The notes: generated from the sequence alone by a model not told the origin. Positions 28,294 to 39,389 are shown, counted from the stretch's first letter. The stretch: DNA of 64,000 bases from an uncultured Granulosicoccaceae bacterium (GCA_937965695.1 CALCKW010000012.1:1-64000); one strand, 5' to 3'. A program made the numbers and translations.

Positions 28294-28455
28294 ATGATCA
28301 ACAATTACTTGTCAAAAGGGCGGCGTCAGAGATCGCTAGCGGTATGGAAAACACTGCGCGCGGCTAGGCAACAGCTCAGTAAGCATGGATCAGCTTTTTT
28401 AACAGCATTAGCAGCAGCAACTTTAATTGCGCTTCTGCTCTATTTCGCTCGGTGA
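28294..28455 (+). CDS. Candidate small single-pass membrane protein
   Basis: This 53-codon frame starts at ATG. The first ~31 residues are strongly basic and helix-prone (KGRRQRSLAVWKTLRAARQQ). They are followed by one hydrophobic segment, AFLTALAAATLIALLLYF (residues 34-51), and a final Ala-Arg. That is a tail-anchored layout with the basic end inside. It fills most of the gap between lysR and lacI and runs divergent from lysR, whose operator-like dyad lies 133 bases upstream. No good ribosome site is seen, and I recognise no family. The regular charge and hydrophobic pattern is the only evidence that it is coding. Confidence 0.42.
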   Translation: MINNYLSKGRRQRSLAVWKTLRAARQQLSKHGSAFLTALAAATLIALLLYFAR

Positions 28456-28488
28456 ATGCGCTGATAGCTCAAGAATCGCGAGCGGCGG

Positions 28489-29526
28489 TCACACAGTCAA
28501 CGCCGCCGCCGATCCACGCTCCACCCATCGATGGGTCAACAATCGGCGCATGGGTAGCCTATCTGATTGAACATTATCACTTAGGTGCACAACGGCATCA
28601 GCGGCTTCCACCCCTATACGGCGGGCAGGCATGCGGACAGTGCTCAATCCGGGTTCAATGTGCGCAGAACCTCTAAAGTCACCAATGCCCACCACAGACA
28701 GTTTCCCAGGCACTGAAACGCCCTTGGCTATGCAGGCAAAAATAACCCCCTGAGCAATGATGTCGTTACCACACAGCACTGCTGTTGGGCAGTCGCCTTG
28801 CAGCATTTTTGAGGCCCTAGCCTTTGCCTCTCCCAAATCGTAAGGGCAATCCAGAAGTCGTTTTTCCGGCAGAGGAAAACCCAACTCAGCGGCGGCTTCA
28901 AGAGCACCTTCACGGCGATCTCGTGCTCGGTCATTGTGACCTATCGCTGGAAATAGGCAGGCTATATCTCGATGCCCTAATGCAAAGAGCCTTTCGTAGG
29001 CCTCCCTACCCGCTGCCCTGTTATCCGTGCCGACACAGGGTAAAACGCTGTTTTCCCGATAATTCCAGATAGATAGAACCGGCACGGACTGAGTCGCCAG
29101 CATTCGCATCGCCACCTCATCGTGATCAAAGCCTACCAATGCAACGCCATCAATTCGCCGCTCTAGCAATGAGCGCACAATAGAGACTTCTTGCGCTAAA
29201 TCGTAGCCGTGAGCTGCCAACAAAAGCGTGCGATCGTGCTCTCGCAGCCGACCCGCAAAAGCCTCGATCAGCTCGGCAAAAATGGCGTTGTCGATGGTAG
29301 GTACAACCAACCCAACCGAACCACTGAAACGGTTGTGTAGTGTTCCGGCCATGCGATTACGGATATATCCGAGATCCGCAGCAGCCGTTTCAACTTTATG
29401 ACGAGTGTCTCCACGCACCTGTTCAGGGCTGTTAAAACAGCGCGAAACAGTAGCGGGAGAAACACCGGCCCTTTTCGCGACTTCAACGATACCGGGCGCG
29501 CCTTTTGGTGTGCGCGACCTACCCAT
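28489..29526 (-). CDS. LacI-family transcriptional repressor
   Basis: The 345-residue protein has a LacI helix-turn-helix (VEVAKRAGVSPATVSRCFN, residues 14-32) and hinge. A periplasmic-binding-protein-like effector domain spans ~68-340, with GNDIIAQGV and DNRAAGREA segments typical of the GntR/GalR branch. It is divergent from the tctAB-tctC-dehydrogenase-ligase operon, and a consensus LacI-family operator lies over that operon's promoter. It therefore very likely represses that operon until a substrate or intermediate appears. Confidence 0.9.
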   Translation of the reverse strand: MGRSRTPKGAPGIVEVAKRAGVSPATVSRCFNSPEQVRGDTRHKVETAAADLGYIRNRMAGTLHNRFSGSVGLVVPTIDNAIFAELIEAFAGRLREHDRTLLLAAHGYDLAQEVSIVRSLLERRIDGVALVGFDHDEVAMRMLATQSVPVLSIWNYRENSVLPCVGTDNRAAGREAYERLFALGHRDIACLFPAIGHNDRARDRREGALEAAAELGFPLPEKRLLDCPYDLGEAKARASKMLQGDCPTAVLCGNDIIAQGVIFACIAKGVSVPGKLSVVGIGDFRGSAHIEPGLSTVRMPARRIGVEAADAVVHLSDNVQSDRLPMRRLLTHRWVERGSAAALTV

Positions 29527-29616
29527 ACGTATACCTTAATTCGATTTTTGATCCCATGACTGCTCAACATCCCACCTCGAAACCACAGCCGCATTAAGGC
29601 ATATTCTCGATGAAAA

Positions 29617-29630
29617 TGAAAACGTTTACA
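29617..29630. promoter_or_regulatory. LacI-family operator
   Basis: The 14 bases TGAAAACGTTTACA fit the LacI-family consensus TGNAANCGNTTNCA at every fixed position. The site lies in the gap between the LacI gene and tctAB and overlaps the -35 of the latter, as expected for a repressor. Confidence 0.8.
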
Positions 29631-29652
29631 TTGCTATTTTCATGTTTACACT
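29625..29652 (+). promoter_or_regulatory. Probable sigma-70 promoter of the tctAB operon
   Basis: TTTACA and TACACT are spaced by 16 bases, 58 bases before the tctAB start. The -35 lies inside the LacI operator. Confidence 0.55.
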
Positions 29653-29709
29653 GTTAATCGCAGCTAGAGATATCTCCACAACTCAAACGGTGAGGTTTAA
29701 GAGCTACAC

Positions 29710-31668
29710 ATGGAATTTCTGAACTACTTTGGTGGGGTATTTGAGCCGCTTTCGCTGCTGTTGCTTATCGGCGGTACCATCGGGGGGCTGATTCTTGGCG
29801 CCACACCCGGCTTATCACCGACCATGGCTGTGGCACTGCTCATCCCTTTTACCTTTCAGTTGGCTCCCACACAGGGGCTAATTCTGCTCGGTGCGGCATA
29901 CACTTCTACGGTAGCCGGCGGCGCCGTGAGTGCCATCTTGTTAAAAATCCCGGGGGCCCCAGCCAATATAGCAACTGCGCTTGATGGTCACGCGATGGCA
30001 ACTCGCGGAGAGGGAGCACGAGCTTTACAACTTTCATTTTTGGCCTCAGGAGTAGGCGGTGTCATCGGTGTGCTGCTGTTAATTTTCTTAACACCGATGC
30101 TGTCTCGCTGGGCACTCGCTTTTGGTCCTTCGCATTTATTTTGGCTGGCAATTTTGGGTGTCACCGTTATTGGCTCACTAGACAGCAACTCTTTCGTTAA
30201 AGGTTTGCTGTCGGGTTGTATCGGACTTTGGTTATCGATGATCGGCTACGATGATATTCAGGGCGCTCAAAGATTTATCTTTGCCGATGCGTTAACAGGG
30301 GGTGTCAATATCATTGCGGCTCTGATTGGCTTATTCGCCATTCCGCAGGTATTAGACATGTTTGCCAAGGGCCGCAAAAAAACAGCCGTACAACAAGTCA
30401 ACGTTCCGCGATACGCCATCGGTGATTCTCTACGCGAGTTAGTACGTAGCTGGCGCGCCTTGTCGATAGGGACGGTAGTGGGCTCCATCGTCGGGCTTAT
30501 TCCGGGTGTCGGTGGCCAAATCGCGGGCTTAGTTGCCTATGATCAGAGTAAAAAGTTCTCTCCTGACAAAGACAAATTTGGTACGGGTCACGCTGAGGGA
30601 GTAATTGCTGCAGAGTCAGCTAACAACGCGATGGTTGGGCCGTCGCTAGTTCCCCTATTGACGCTTTCCATTCCTGGCAGCCCGACCGCAGCCGTCCTAC
30701 TAGGTGGCCTTCTGATTCACGGCATTTTCCCCGGCTCTGATTTATTCGACAACCACCCAGAAGTCGCTTGGACTTTTATCAACTCCATGCTCATTGGCCA
30801 ATTACTCATGGTGGTTTTCGGTATCTACACGGCAGTCTGGGCGGCACGTATTGCTCGAGCACCTGTACCGCTCTTGGCAGCTGCAGTCTTGATTCTTTCA
30901 ATCTTTGGCTCTTATTCGATTCAGCAATCGATGGGCGACGTGCTTGTCATGTTTGTTCTCGGCATAGGCATGTTCTTTCTTGTGCGCTTTGGTTTTTCAG
31001 CCGCACCGCTTGTCTTAGGCCTAATTCTAGGTCCAATTGCTGAGGCAAACTTTATCCAAGGCTCGATGATCGCTACAGCCATGGAAATACCTTATGGCTA
31101 TTTTTTCGGCGGTGCACTGAATATCTTTTTAGTAGCACTGGTCATCGCATCCGTCGCCTACAGTTTCGTTGCCAACCGCAAAGCAACAGCAGCTGCAGCA
31201 CCAGCTGGAGCAGCACCGATTATTCAACACCGCATATCATCGGCTCTTATCCTAGGTACAGCCGCTGCCGTCACGTGGTTGAGCTTTACCCAAGAACCTG
31301 CAGAAGCGTTTTTATTCCCGCGCTTAATCGCCGTGTTTTTTATCGGCTTTGCCGTTTGGAATTTCTATCGCGCCACCACCGGCCGCGCTCGCGTAGGCGA
31401 TGGTGTACTGGGTACCATGTTCATCAATATGTTACCCGGGTTACTGTTGAGTGCTGTGCTGGTATTTTTCGCGGCCAAAGCTTTTGGCTTCTACGCCTCA
31501 AGCACAGTGGGTTTCTTTTTACTCTACAGCTTCTACGACCCCAGCAAACTAACTGACTTAAACGCCTGGTTTAGACGGGCGCTAGTCACTGTCTGCTTTA
31601 TGGCTATCATGTACGGTTTGTTTTCAATACTATTACAAGTACAAACCCCTCGGGGAATGTTCCTCTAA
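29710..31668 (+). CDS. tctA: Tripartite tricarboxylate transporter permease, TctA-TctB fusion
   Basis: The 652-residue membrane protein joins the large permease TctA (~1-500, about twelve helices) to the small subunit TctB (~505-652, four helices). TctA markers are GATPGLSPTMAVALLIPF near residue 30, LKIPGAPANIATALDG near 78, and the repeat-like GLIPGVGGQIAGL near 262. The joining segment is an Ala-rich stretch near 488-505. In most TTT systems the two subunits are separate genes. With TctC downstream it forms a complete ion-driven uptake system for a carboxylate (or carboxylate-like sulfonate). The operon promoter carries a LacI operator. Confidence 0.9.
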   Translation: MEFLNYFGGVFEPLSLLLLIGGTIGGLILGATPGLSPTMAVALLIPFTFQLAPTQGLILLGAAYTSTVAGGAVSAILLKIPGAPANIATALDGHAMATRGEGARALQLSFLASGVGGVIGVLLLIFLTPMLSRWALAFGPSHLFWLAILGVTVIGSLDSNSFVKGLLSGCIGLWLSMIGYDDIQGAQRFIFADALTGGVNIIAALIGLFAIPQVLDMFAKGRKKTAVQQVNVPRYAIGDSLRELVRSWRALSIGTVVGSIVGLIPGVGGQIAGLVAYDQSKKFSPDKDKFGTGHAEGVIAAESANNAMVGPSLVPLLTLSIPGSPTAAVLLGGLLIHGIFPGSDLFDNHPEVAWTFINSMLIGQLLMVVFGIYTAVWAARIARAPVPLLAAAVLILSIFGSYSIQQSMGDVLVMFVLGIGMFFLVRFGFSAAPLVLGLILGPIAEANFIQGSMIATAMEIPYGYFFGGALNIFLVALVIASVAYSFVANRKATAAAAPAGAAPIIQHRISSALILGTAAAVTWLSFTQEPAEAFLFPRLIAVFFIGFAVWNFYRATTGRARVGDGVLGTMFINMLPGLLLSAVLVFFAAKAFGFYASSTVGFFLLYSFYDPSKLTDLNAWFRRALVTVCFMAIMYGLFSILLQVQTPRGMFL

Positions 31669-31735
31669 CGCTAAAGCGGGCGAAGATCCGCAAATTCTAA
31701 GATTGACATCAAAGTAGTTTTACGGAGAAGAAAAA

Positions 31736-32704
31736 ATGATTAAGCATGTAAAAAAACTCGGCCTTGCTCTCGCGTGCACGGCACTATGCTTTAGCGCAGC
31801 TTCTAACGCAGCATACCCAGACCGCCCTATCGGTGTTGCCGTCTCTTACGGTGCCGGTGGCGCAACAGATTTCCAAGCCCGTATCGTCACTATGGTCGCA
31901 GGCAATGAGGATTTACTGGGTCAACCCATGTACATCATCAAGAAGCCCGGTGCCGGTGGACGTGTCGGCTGGAACTGGTTTGCAACGGACGCAGAAGCTG
32001 ATGGGTATACACTGTCTGCTTATAACATTCCTCACTTTATCGCCCAGTCTATAAAGGGCGGTGTTAAATATAGTGTGGATAGCTTTGAGCCAATCGCCAA
32101 TTGGGGATCAGACCCGGCAGTAGTTGTGGTAGGTGCAGACAGCCCATACAACACGATAGGCGAGCTCATCGACTACGCTAAAGCCAACCCCGGTAAAACA
32201 ACACTTTCAGGTGCTGGGCTTTTTGTCGGGCATCACATTGCGGCACTGCAGCTTCAAAATGCCTCTGAAGCAAAATTTGCCTATATTCCCACCAAAGGCG
32301 GCGGTGCAGCGGCCATGAAAGCTGTCATCGCGGGTGACGTAACGGGCGGAATTAACAACCTGTCTGATGCCTTTCGCGCACGCGAATCAGGATCAGTAAA
32401 AATTCTTGCTGTTGCTGATCTTGAGCGTAACGAATTTCTACCTGATGTTCCCACGCTTAAAGAAGCAGGTTTTGATGTGGACAACTCTTCGGTCAATTTT
32501 CGCGGCCTAATGGTACCCAAGGGCACGCCTCAAGAAGTAATTGATGTACTCAGCGCCAAAGTACCTGAGATGTTCGGCAATTCACGCGTCGCTGGAAAAA
32601 TGAAAGCGGGTGGTTCTCCGATGAAAATCATGGGTAGAGACGAAGTAGCTGCCATGTGGAAGCAGAGACAAGAGACTCTAGCAGAGCTGTTAAAAGGCCT
32701 GTAA
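31736..32704 (+). CDS. tctC: TTT-family periplasmic substrate-binding protein (TctC / Bug)
   Basis: The 322-residue periplasmic receptor has a signal peptide of about 25 residues ending SNA, then AYPDRPIGVAVSYGAGGATD, the family's opening strand and ligand loop. The second loop, KPGAGGRVGWNWFA near 65, also fits. It delivers the substrate to the TctAB fusion. GGAG lies nine bases before the ATG. A perfect 12-bp hairpin follows nine bases after its stop. Confidence 0.92.
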   Translation: MIKHVKKLGLALACTALCFSAASNAAYPDRPIGVAVSYGAGGATDFQARIVTMVAGNEDLLGQPMYIIKKPGAGGRVGWNWFATDAEADGYTLSAYNIPHFIAQSIKGGVKYSVDSFEPIANWGSDPAVVVVGADSPYNTIGELIDYAKANPGKTTLSGAGLFVGHHIAALQLQNASEAKFAYIPTKGGGAAAMKAVIAGDVTGGINNLSDAFRARESGSVKILAVADLERNEFLPDVPTLKEAGFDVDNSSVNFRGLMVPKGTPQEVIDVLSAKVPEMFGNSRVAGKMKAGGSPMKIMGRDEVAAMWKQRQETLAELLKGL

Positions 32705-32712
32705 AGCAACAG

Positions 32713-32741
32713 AATGTGCACGGCCTACAGCCGTGCACATT
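32713..32741 (+). repeat. Intercistronic hairpin after tctC
   Basis: A perfect 12-bp stem (AATGTGCACGGC and its complement) with a five-base loop sits between tctC and the dehydrogenase gene. It has no T run. Such a structure can protect the upstream message or reduce read-through, giving more binding protein than enzyme. Confidence 0.7.
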
Positions 32742-32764
32742 GCAAATCAAACGGACAATCGAAT

Positions 32765-34195
32765 ATGCCAAGCAATAATCCCTACGCCAGCGAGAACCCT
32801 GAAGAACAAGAAGTAGACGCGCTTATAAAACGCGCCCGTCTCGCTCAGCTGGGTTTCGCCAAAGGAGCCACTCAAGCGCGCTATCTTGAAGCAGCCACAG
32901 CGGTGGCTTGGGCGTTGATGCAACCTGAGCGTAATAAAGAGCTCTCAGAGATGGCGGTTGCAACAACTGGACTTGGCAATGTCAAAGACAAAATAATTAA
33001 AAATCATCGCAAAACACTGGGCTTGCTGCGCGACTTACAGGAGGCAAAAACCTGCGGTGTGATATCGAACAACCCTGCAACAGGTGTCACCGAGATCGCC
33101 CGTCCCGTCGGTGTCGTTGGCGCGGTAGTGCCATCCACAAACCCTGTGGCAACCCCAACAAACAACATAGCCAATGCTCTCATCGGTGGAAATGCGATCG
33201 TATTATCCCCTTCACCGAAAGGTGTTGCAGTCTGTGAAAAATTGCTCGGATACGTACACGCCGAACTATACAAGTTAGGGTTGGATAGAGATTTGGTGCT
33301 GATGGTACCTGCTCCTTCATCCAAAATTAAAACCCAACGCATGATGGAACAAGTTGATCTCCTCATTGTGACAGGCAGCCAAGACAACGTGCGTCGTGCC
33401 TACTCCTCTGGCACTCCCGCCATTGGTGTAGGCGCCGGTAATGTCTCAGTCATTATTGACGAGACAGCAGACCTTGCAACTGCAGCAGACAAGATTACCG
33501 CGTCAAAGTCTTTTGATAATGCAACTTCATGTTCTTCAGAAAATGCTTTGATCGTTGTCGACAGTATTCACGATCAATTTATGGCAGAACTACACCGTGC
33601 TGGTGGTCGTTTGTTAAATAAGCAGCAATCGCAGAAATTGAGCACAGCACTGTTTGAAGAAAAAGGGCTGAATCGCCATATGATCGCGCGCGACGCTAGG
33701 ACAATCGCGGAGGTGGCCAGACTGGATGTCAGCGACGTTGAAAACGCTCGCTTTTATTTAATACCCGGCCTTGGCATTGGAAAAGACTACCCCGAATCTG
33801 GCGAAAAACTTTCGCTAGTCACTAGCGTTTATCGCGTGCCAGACTTTGAAGCGGCCAAAAATAAAGCCGCAGAACTATTCGCCCACATAGGGGCTGGCCA
33901 TTCTGTGGGCTTGCACTCCGGCACCCAAGAACGCGCGATGGAGATGGGGCAAGATTTACCCACTTGCCGCGTCATTGTTAACCAAGCGCACTGTTTTGCG
34001 ACAGGCGGGTCTTTTGATAACGGCATGCCTTTCTCATTGTCGATGGGTTGTGGCAGCTGGGGAGGAAACTCCATTGATGACAATCTCAACTACAAACATT
34101 TCATCAACATCAGCAAAGTCGTACGCACAATTCCAGCGAATGAACCAAGCGTGGAAGACATCTTCAGTGATTATTGGGCAAAGGTAGGCCAATGA
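32765..34195 (+). CDS. sauS: CoA-acylating aldehyde dehydrogenase (SauS-like)
   Basis: The 476-residue aldehyde dehydrogenase is of the acylating (EutE/AdhE) class, with catalytic C256 in NATSCSSENA and the cofactor segment VPSTNPVATPTNN near 122. It would interconvert an aldehyde and its acyl-CoA with NAD(P). Directly coupled to an acid-CoA ligase (ATGA overlap) and preceded by a carboxylate uptake system, it fits the route in which sulfoacetate is activated to sulfoacetyl-CoA and reduced to sulfoacetaldehyde (SauT then SauS in Cupriavidus necator). Oxalate or another short acid handled in the same two steps is the main alternative. I chose ATG 32765; an earlier start would run through the hairpin. 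Confidence 0.65.
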   Translation: MPSNNPYASENPEEQEVDALIKRARLAQLGFAKGATQARYLEAATAVAWALMQPERNKELSEMAVATTGLGNVKDKIIKNHRKTLGLLRDLQEAKTCGVISNNPATGVTEIARPVGVVGAVVPSTNPVATPTNNIANALIGGNAIVLSPSPKGVAVCEKLLGYVHAELYKLGLDRDLVLMVPAPSSKIKTQRMMEQVDLLIVTGSQDNVRRAYSSGTPAIGVGAGNVSVIIDETADLATAADKITASKSFDNATSCSSENALIVVDSIHDQFMAELHRAGGRLLNKQQSQKLSTALFEEKGLNRHMIARDARTIAEVARLDVSDVENARFYLIPGLGIGKDYPESGEKLSLVTSVYRVPDFEAAKNKAAELFAHIGAGHSVGLHSGTQERAMEMGQDLPTCRVIVNQAHCFATGGSFDNGMPFSLSMGCGSWGGNSIDDNLNYKHFINISKVVRTIPANEPSVEDIFSDYWAKVGQ

Positions 34196-35748
34196 GCAAC
34201 GTCTTAGGCGTTGAGTGGGAGCAACTGCTCGAGTGCTCTATACGTCACTTAATCGATAGCCGAGCAGAAGAAACACCAGACAGTTGTTGGTTGGTGGATC
34301 CGATTGAATCTCGATCTTATAGTTTTCGTGACTTACAGAAGCGCGCTCAATCAGTCGCTGCAATGCTGCAATCGCAAGGTTATTCTGGTGGCGAGAGTGT
34401 CGGCTACGCCATGAGTAACAGCCCAGAGGCAGCAGCGGTTTTACTCGGCATTATGTATGCGGGCTGCCGAGCAACGGCGATCAATCTTGTTGCTGGTCCT
34501 GACACCATAGCTTACGTACTACAACACTCCGATAGCCGTACCGTTATCCATGACGATGCGGGCCTAAAAGCGCTCGACTCGGCGCTCGAAGGATCCAGCG
34601 GTCACCCGCCGCAACTGCTTCGAGCTAGACAGTGCTTTGATCAACCAACCCATGCGATTGACATGCCCGCAGTCAACGCTGATGACGATGCTCTTTTGAT
34701 GTACACCTCAGGCACTACAGGCAGACCTAAGGGTGTGCGACTCACACACAAAAATTTAATTGCAGGCGGAATGAACACAGCGCTTGCTCACGAACTTAAT
34801 GCTAGAGATCGAGCACTGTGTGTTTTGCCGCTGTATCACATCAACGGCCTTTGCGTGACTCTCATGGCCCCGTTGGGCTCTGGAGGATCGGTCGTCATGC
34901 CCCCTTCTTTTTCTGTATCGAGCTTTTGGAATACTCTAGAGACGGAACAATGCAGTTGGTTCTCTGTCGTACCTACCCAAATATCTTATCTACTGCATGA
35001 ACCTCAAGACAATTTCCAAAAACCCAAAAAACTCCGCTTTGGTCGCTCGGCATCAGCTCCGCTTTCTCCCGAAGTTCAACAGAACTTCGAGCAGCGTTTT
35101 CAACTCCCTATCGTTGAGACAATGGGGCTGACAGAAACCGCAGCTCAGATTCTCAGTAATCCTTTGCCTCCAGGAACGCGTAAAATTGGCTCACCTGGAA
35201 CTGCAGCTGGCAACCAAGTAATGATCGCGAACCCGCAAGGCAAGCAACTGCCGACAAACCAAGAAGGGGAAATCTGGGTTCGTGGTGCTAATGTCATGCG
35301 CGGCTATCTCAACAACCCTGAAGCCACAGCAGAGGCAATTAGTCCCGACGGATGGTTGCGATCAGGTGATTTGGGGAAAATGGATGACGATGGCTACATT
35401 TTCGTCACCGGCCGCCTCAAAGAATTAATCATCAAAGGGGGCGAGAATATTGCACCGCGTGAAATAGATGACGCACTTTATAGTCACCCTGCGGTGATCG
35501 AAGCTGCCGCTTTTGCTAGACCTTGCGAGAATTACGGTCAAAGAGTAGAAGCAGCAGTTGTGCTTTCAGATGAGCCAGGAATTGACGAAAAAGGCTTAAT
35601 TGACCATTGCCTGACACGTGTCGGTAAATTCAAAACACCTGACCGCGTTTATTTGTTGAAAGAGCTACCCAAAGGGCCATCAGGCAAAGTTCAACGTCGT
35701 AAGCTCGCAGAAACTTATGAGCTGATATCCGAAGGCCAGTCTACTTAA
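34192..35748 (+). CDS. sauT: AMP-forming acid-CoA ligase (SauT-like)
   Basis: The 518-residue ANL-family ligase has the P-loop MYTSGTTGRPKG near residue 173, the GLTETAAQ motif near 314, and the C-terminal hinge GDLGKMDDDGYIFVTGR with the catalytic lysine in GPSGKVQRR. It forms an acyl-CoA from an acid, ATP and CoA. The start ATG overlaps the dehydrogenase stop (ATGA), so the two are made together and their products are likely consecutive. Sulfoacetate is my best guess for the substrate; the sequence alone does not fix it. The 3' end overlaps the convergent GNAT gene by 8 bases. Confidence 0.65.
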   Translation: MSNVLGVEWEQLLECSIRHLIDSRAEETPDSCWLVDPIESRSYSFRDLQKRAQSVAAMLQSQGYSGGESVGYAMSNSPEAAAVLLGIMYAGCRATAINLVAGPDTIAYVLQHSDSRTVIHDDAGLKALDSALEGSSGHPPQLLRARQCFDQPTHAIDMPAVNADDDALLMYTSGTTGRPKGVRLTHKNLIAGGMNTALAHELNARDRALCVLPLYHINGLCVTLMAPLGSGGSVVMPPSFSVSSFWNTLETEQCSWFSVVPTQISYLLHEPQDNFQKPKKLRFGRSASAPLSPEVQQNFEQRFQLPIVETMGLTETAAQILSNPLPPGTRKIGSPGTAAGNQVMIANPQGKQLPTNQEGEIWVRGANVMRGYLNNPEATAEAISPDGWLRSGDLGKMDDDGYIFVTGRLKELIIKGGENIAPREIDDALYSHPAVIEAAAFARPCENYGQRVEAAVVLSDEPGIDEKGLIDHCLTRVGKFKTPDRVYLLKELPKGPSGKVQRRKLAETYELISEGQST

Positions 35749-36241
35749 GCACGCGAGAGAGTAAGCTGACTCGCTTAGTGCCACTTGCAGTATCTCGCTG
35801 ACCAACCTCAATAAAACCTAAAGCCGCGTGGAAAGCCAAGGAAGCATCATTGCGTGGTTTTATATTCACTTCGCAGTTTATACGCGAGTGGTTTTCTGCG
35901 AGCACAGAAATAGCATCGTTATAGAACTGCCTGCCGATGCCTTTTCCCACAACAGCTGGATCGATAACAATGCGATCCACGTAGGCAAAGTCGTCGTAAC
36001 GCTCACTAAACCACGCATAATTTAGGCTTTTATAAGACGCCCCTGGTGGCAACATCAATAAAAAACCGAGTACTTTTTCTTCAATAATTGCCACTCGGAA
36101 ATAACAAGACTGTGCGGCCAATTGTTCTAAATCAGTCAAACTAATACTGTTTACAGCAGGGATGGCAGCTTCGTTGAGCGCCAAAACAGCTGCAAAATGT
36201 TCGTATTGTGCAATTTCAATCAAAGGTTTGATATTCATCAA
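35741..36241 (-). CDS. GNAT-family N-acetyltransferase
   Basis: The 166-residue protein has the GNAT acetyl-CoA site: strand YVDRIVIDPAVVGKGIGRQFYND near residues 90-112 contains the V-G-K-G-I-G pyrophosphate loop. The later NDASLAFHAALGFIEVGQRD segment is the usual beta-bulge and final helix. The acetyl acceptor is unknown. The gene overlaps the end of the ligase gene on the other strand. Confidence 0.82.
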   Translation of the reverse strand: MMNIKPLIEIAQYEHFAAVLALNEAAIPAVNSISLTDLEQLAAQSCYFRVAIIEEKVLGFLLMLPPGASYKSLNYAWFSERYDDFAYVDRIVIDPAVVGKGIGRQFYNDAISVLAENHSRINCEVNIKPRNDASLAFHAALGFIEVGQRDTASGTKRVSLLSRVLK

Positions 36242-36318
36242 TAGGTCACTAAATTCTCTAGCCCAATCTAATCTCGAAACTACTCGTCACCGACAAGCAT
36301 CACTAAAAATGCCATTCA

Positions 36319-38518
<2,200 letters not shown>

Positions 38519-38545
38519 TTATCCGAAAAATTTCGGAACCTAAAC

Positions 38546-38576
38546 AAAAAACCCCGCCTCTAGGGCGGGGTTTTTT
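38546..38576 (-). terminator. Terminator between rpmA and obgE
   Basis: The stem CCCCGCC/GGCGGGG is flanked by A and T runs, 20-50 bases after the rpmA stop. It can act in both directions and separates the ribosomal pair from obgE, so obgE needs read-through or its own promoter. Confidence 0.9.
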
Positions 38577-38595
38577 GCGAACAACCCACGCCTTT

Positions 38596-38859
38596 CTAGG
38601 CGGTGGCTGGAATGATGTCGATAAAACGGCGGTTCTTAGGACCACGGATTACAAACTTCACTTCGCCGTTAGCTTTTGCAAACAAGGTGTGATCCTTGCC
38701 GCAACCAACGTTGTTGCCTGGGTGAAACTGCGTGCCACGCTGGCGGACCAAGATATTGCCTGCAAGCACTTGCTCGCCACCATATCGTTTCACACCAAGG
38801 CGTTTCGCCTCTGAATCACGTCCGTTGCGAGTAGAACCCGCCGCTTTTTTGTGTGCCAT
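38596..38859 (-). CDS. rpmA: Ribosomal protein L27
   Basis: This 87-residue large-subunit protein reaches the peptidyl transferase centre with its N-terminus. [16 protein letters not shown] and [15 protein letters not shown] are the near-invariant L27 sequences. It follows rplU by 52 bases. Confidence 0.97.
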   Translation of the reverse strand: MAHKKAAGSTRNGRDSEAKRLGVKRYGGEQVLAGNILVRQRGTQFHPGNNVGCGKDHTLFAKANGEVKFVIRGPKNRRFIDIIPATA

Positions 38860-38911
38860 TCTATCAGCCTCTAGATTTTCAACCGCTGTACCGCTCGTCG
38901 CCGAGCAAATA

Positions 38912-39223
38912 TCAACCGCTGATTGATTCGATTTCTACTTCAGTGTAATTCTGGCGGTGGCCCATCTGCTTGCGATGGTGCTTACGACGACGAAATTTAA
39001 CAATCGTCACCTTTTTACCACGACCGTGTGCCACAACTTTCGCAGCAACCTTCGCACCAGCCAATGTGGGCGCGCCCACTTTAACGTCATCGCCGTTGGC
39101 GACCATTAAAACTTCTGTCAGCTCGACAGTATCACCTTCATTTGCAGAGAGTGTCTCAACCCGAAGGCGATCACCCTGTGCAACGCGGTACTGTTTACCG
39201 CCCGTTTTTATAACCGCGTACAT
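38912..39223 (-). CDS. rplU: Ribosomal protein L21
   Basis: This 103-residue large-subunit protein starts [18 protein letters not shown] and contains [16 protein letters not shown] near residue 77, both diagnostic for L21. It leads the rplU-rpmA unit and is divergent from ispB, the usual gammaproteobacterial arrangement. A clear promoter lies upstream. Confidence 0.97.
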   Translation of the reverse strand: MYAVIKTGGKQYRVAQGDRLRVETLSANEGDTVELTEVLMVANGDDVKVGAPTLAGAKVAAKVVAHGRGKKVTIVKFRRRKHHRKQMGHRQNYTEVEIESISG

Positions 39224-39261
39224 GCCAATTCTCCGGCCGCATATAATTCAGCAAGCCGCCA

Positions 39262-39290
39262 AGTGTAACTACATGGCAGATCCGGGTCAA
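39262..39290 (-). promoter_or_regulatory. Sigma-70 promoter of rplU
   Basis: On the minus strand TTGACC and TACACT are separated by exactly 17 bases. The -10 lies about 40 bases before the rplU start. Confidence 0.75.
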
Positions 39291-39335
39291 TGCCTTTTTG
39301 TGTTTTTAACATGGCCAAAAGCCCACCTCAAAGGT

Positions 39336-39341
39336 TACACT
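39336..39341 (+). promoter_or_regulatory. Possible -10 of the ispB promoter
   Basis: TACACT lies 49 bases before the ispB start, within GTTACACTT, the same nine bases as the rplU -10 in opposite orientation. No good -35 is seen. Confidence 0.4.
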
Positions 39342-39389
39342 TAAAGACCTATTGAGGCCACAACTGGCCACCGTCTTAATGAGGGCCCG

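Larger units (their letters stand above)
28122..28488. other. LysR-LacI intergenic region
   Basis: These 367 bases lie between lysR and lacI. They hold a dyad and -10-like hexamer close to lysR and a 53-codon frame (listed separately). A 17-codon frame starting near 28200 could be a leader peptide but has no support beyond being open. Confidence 0.4.
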
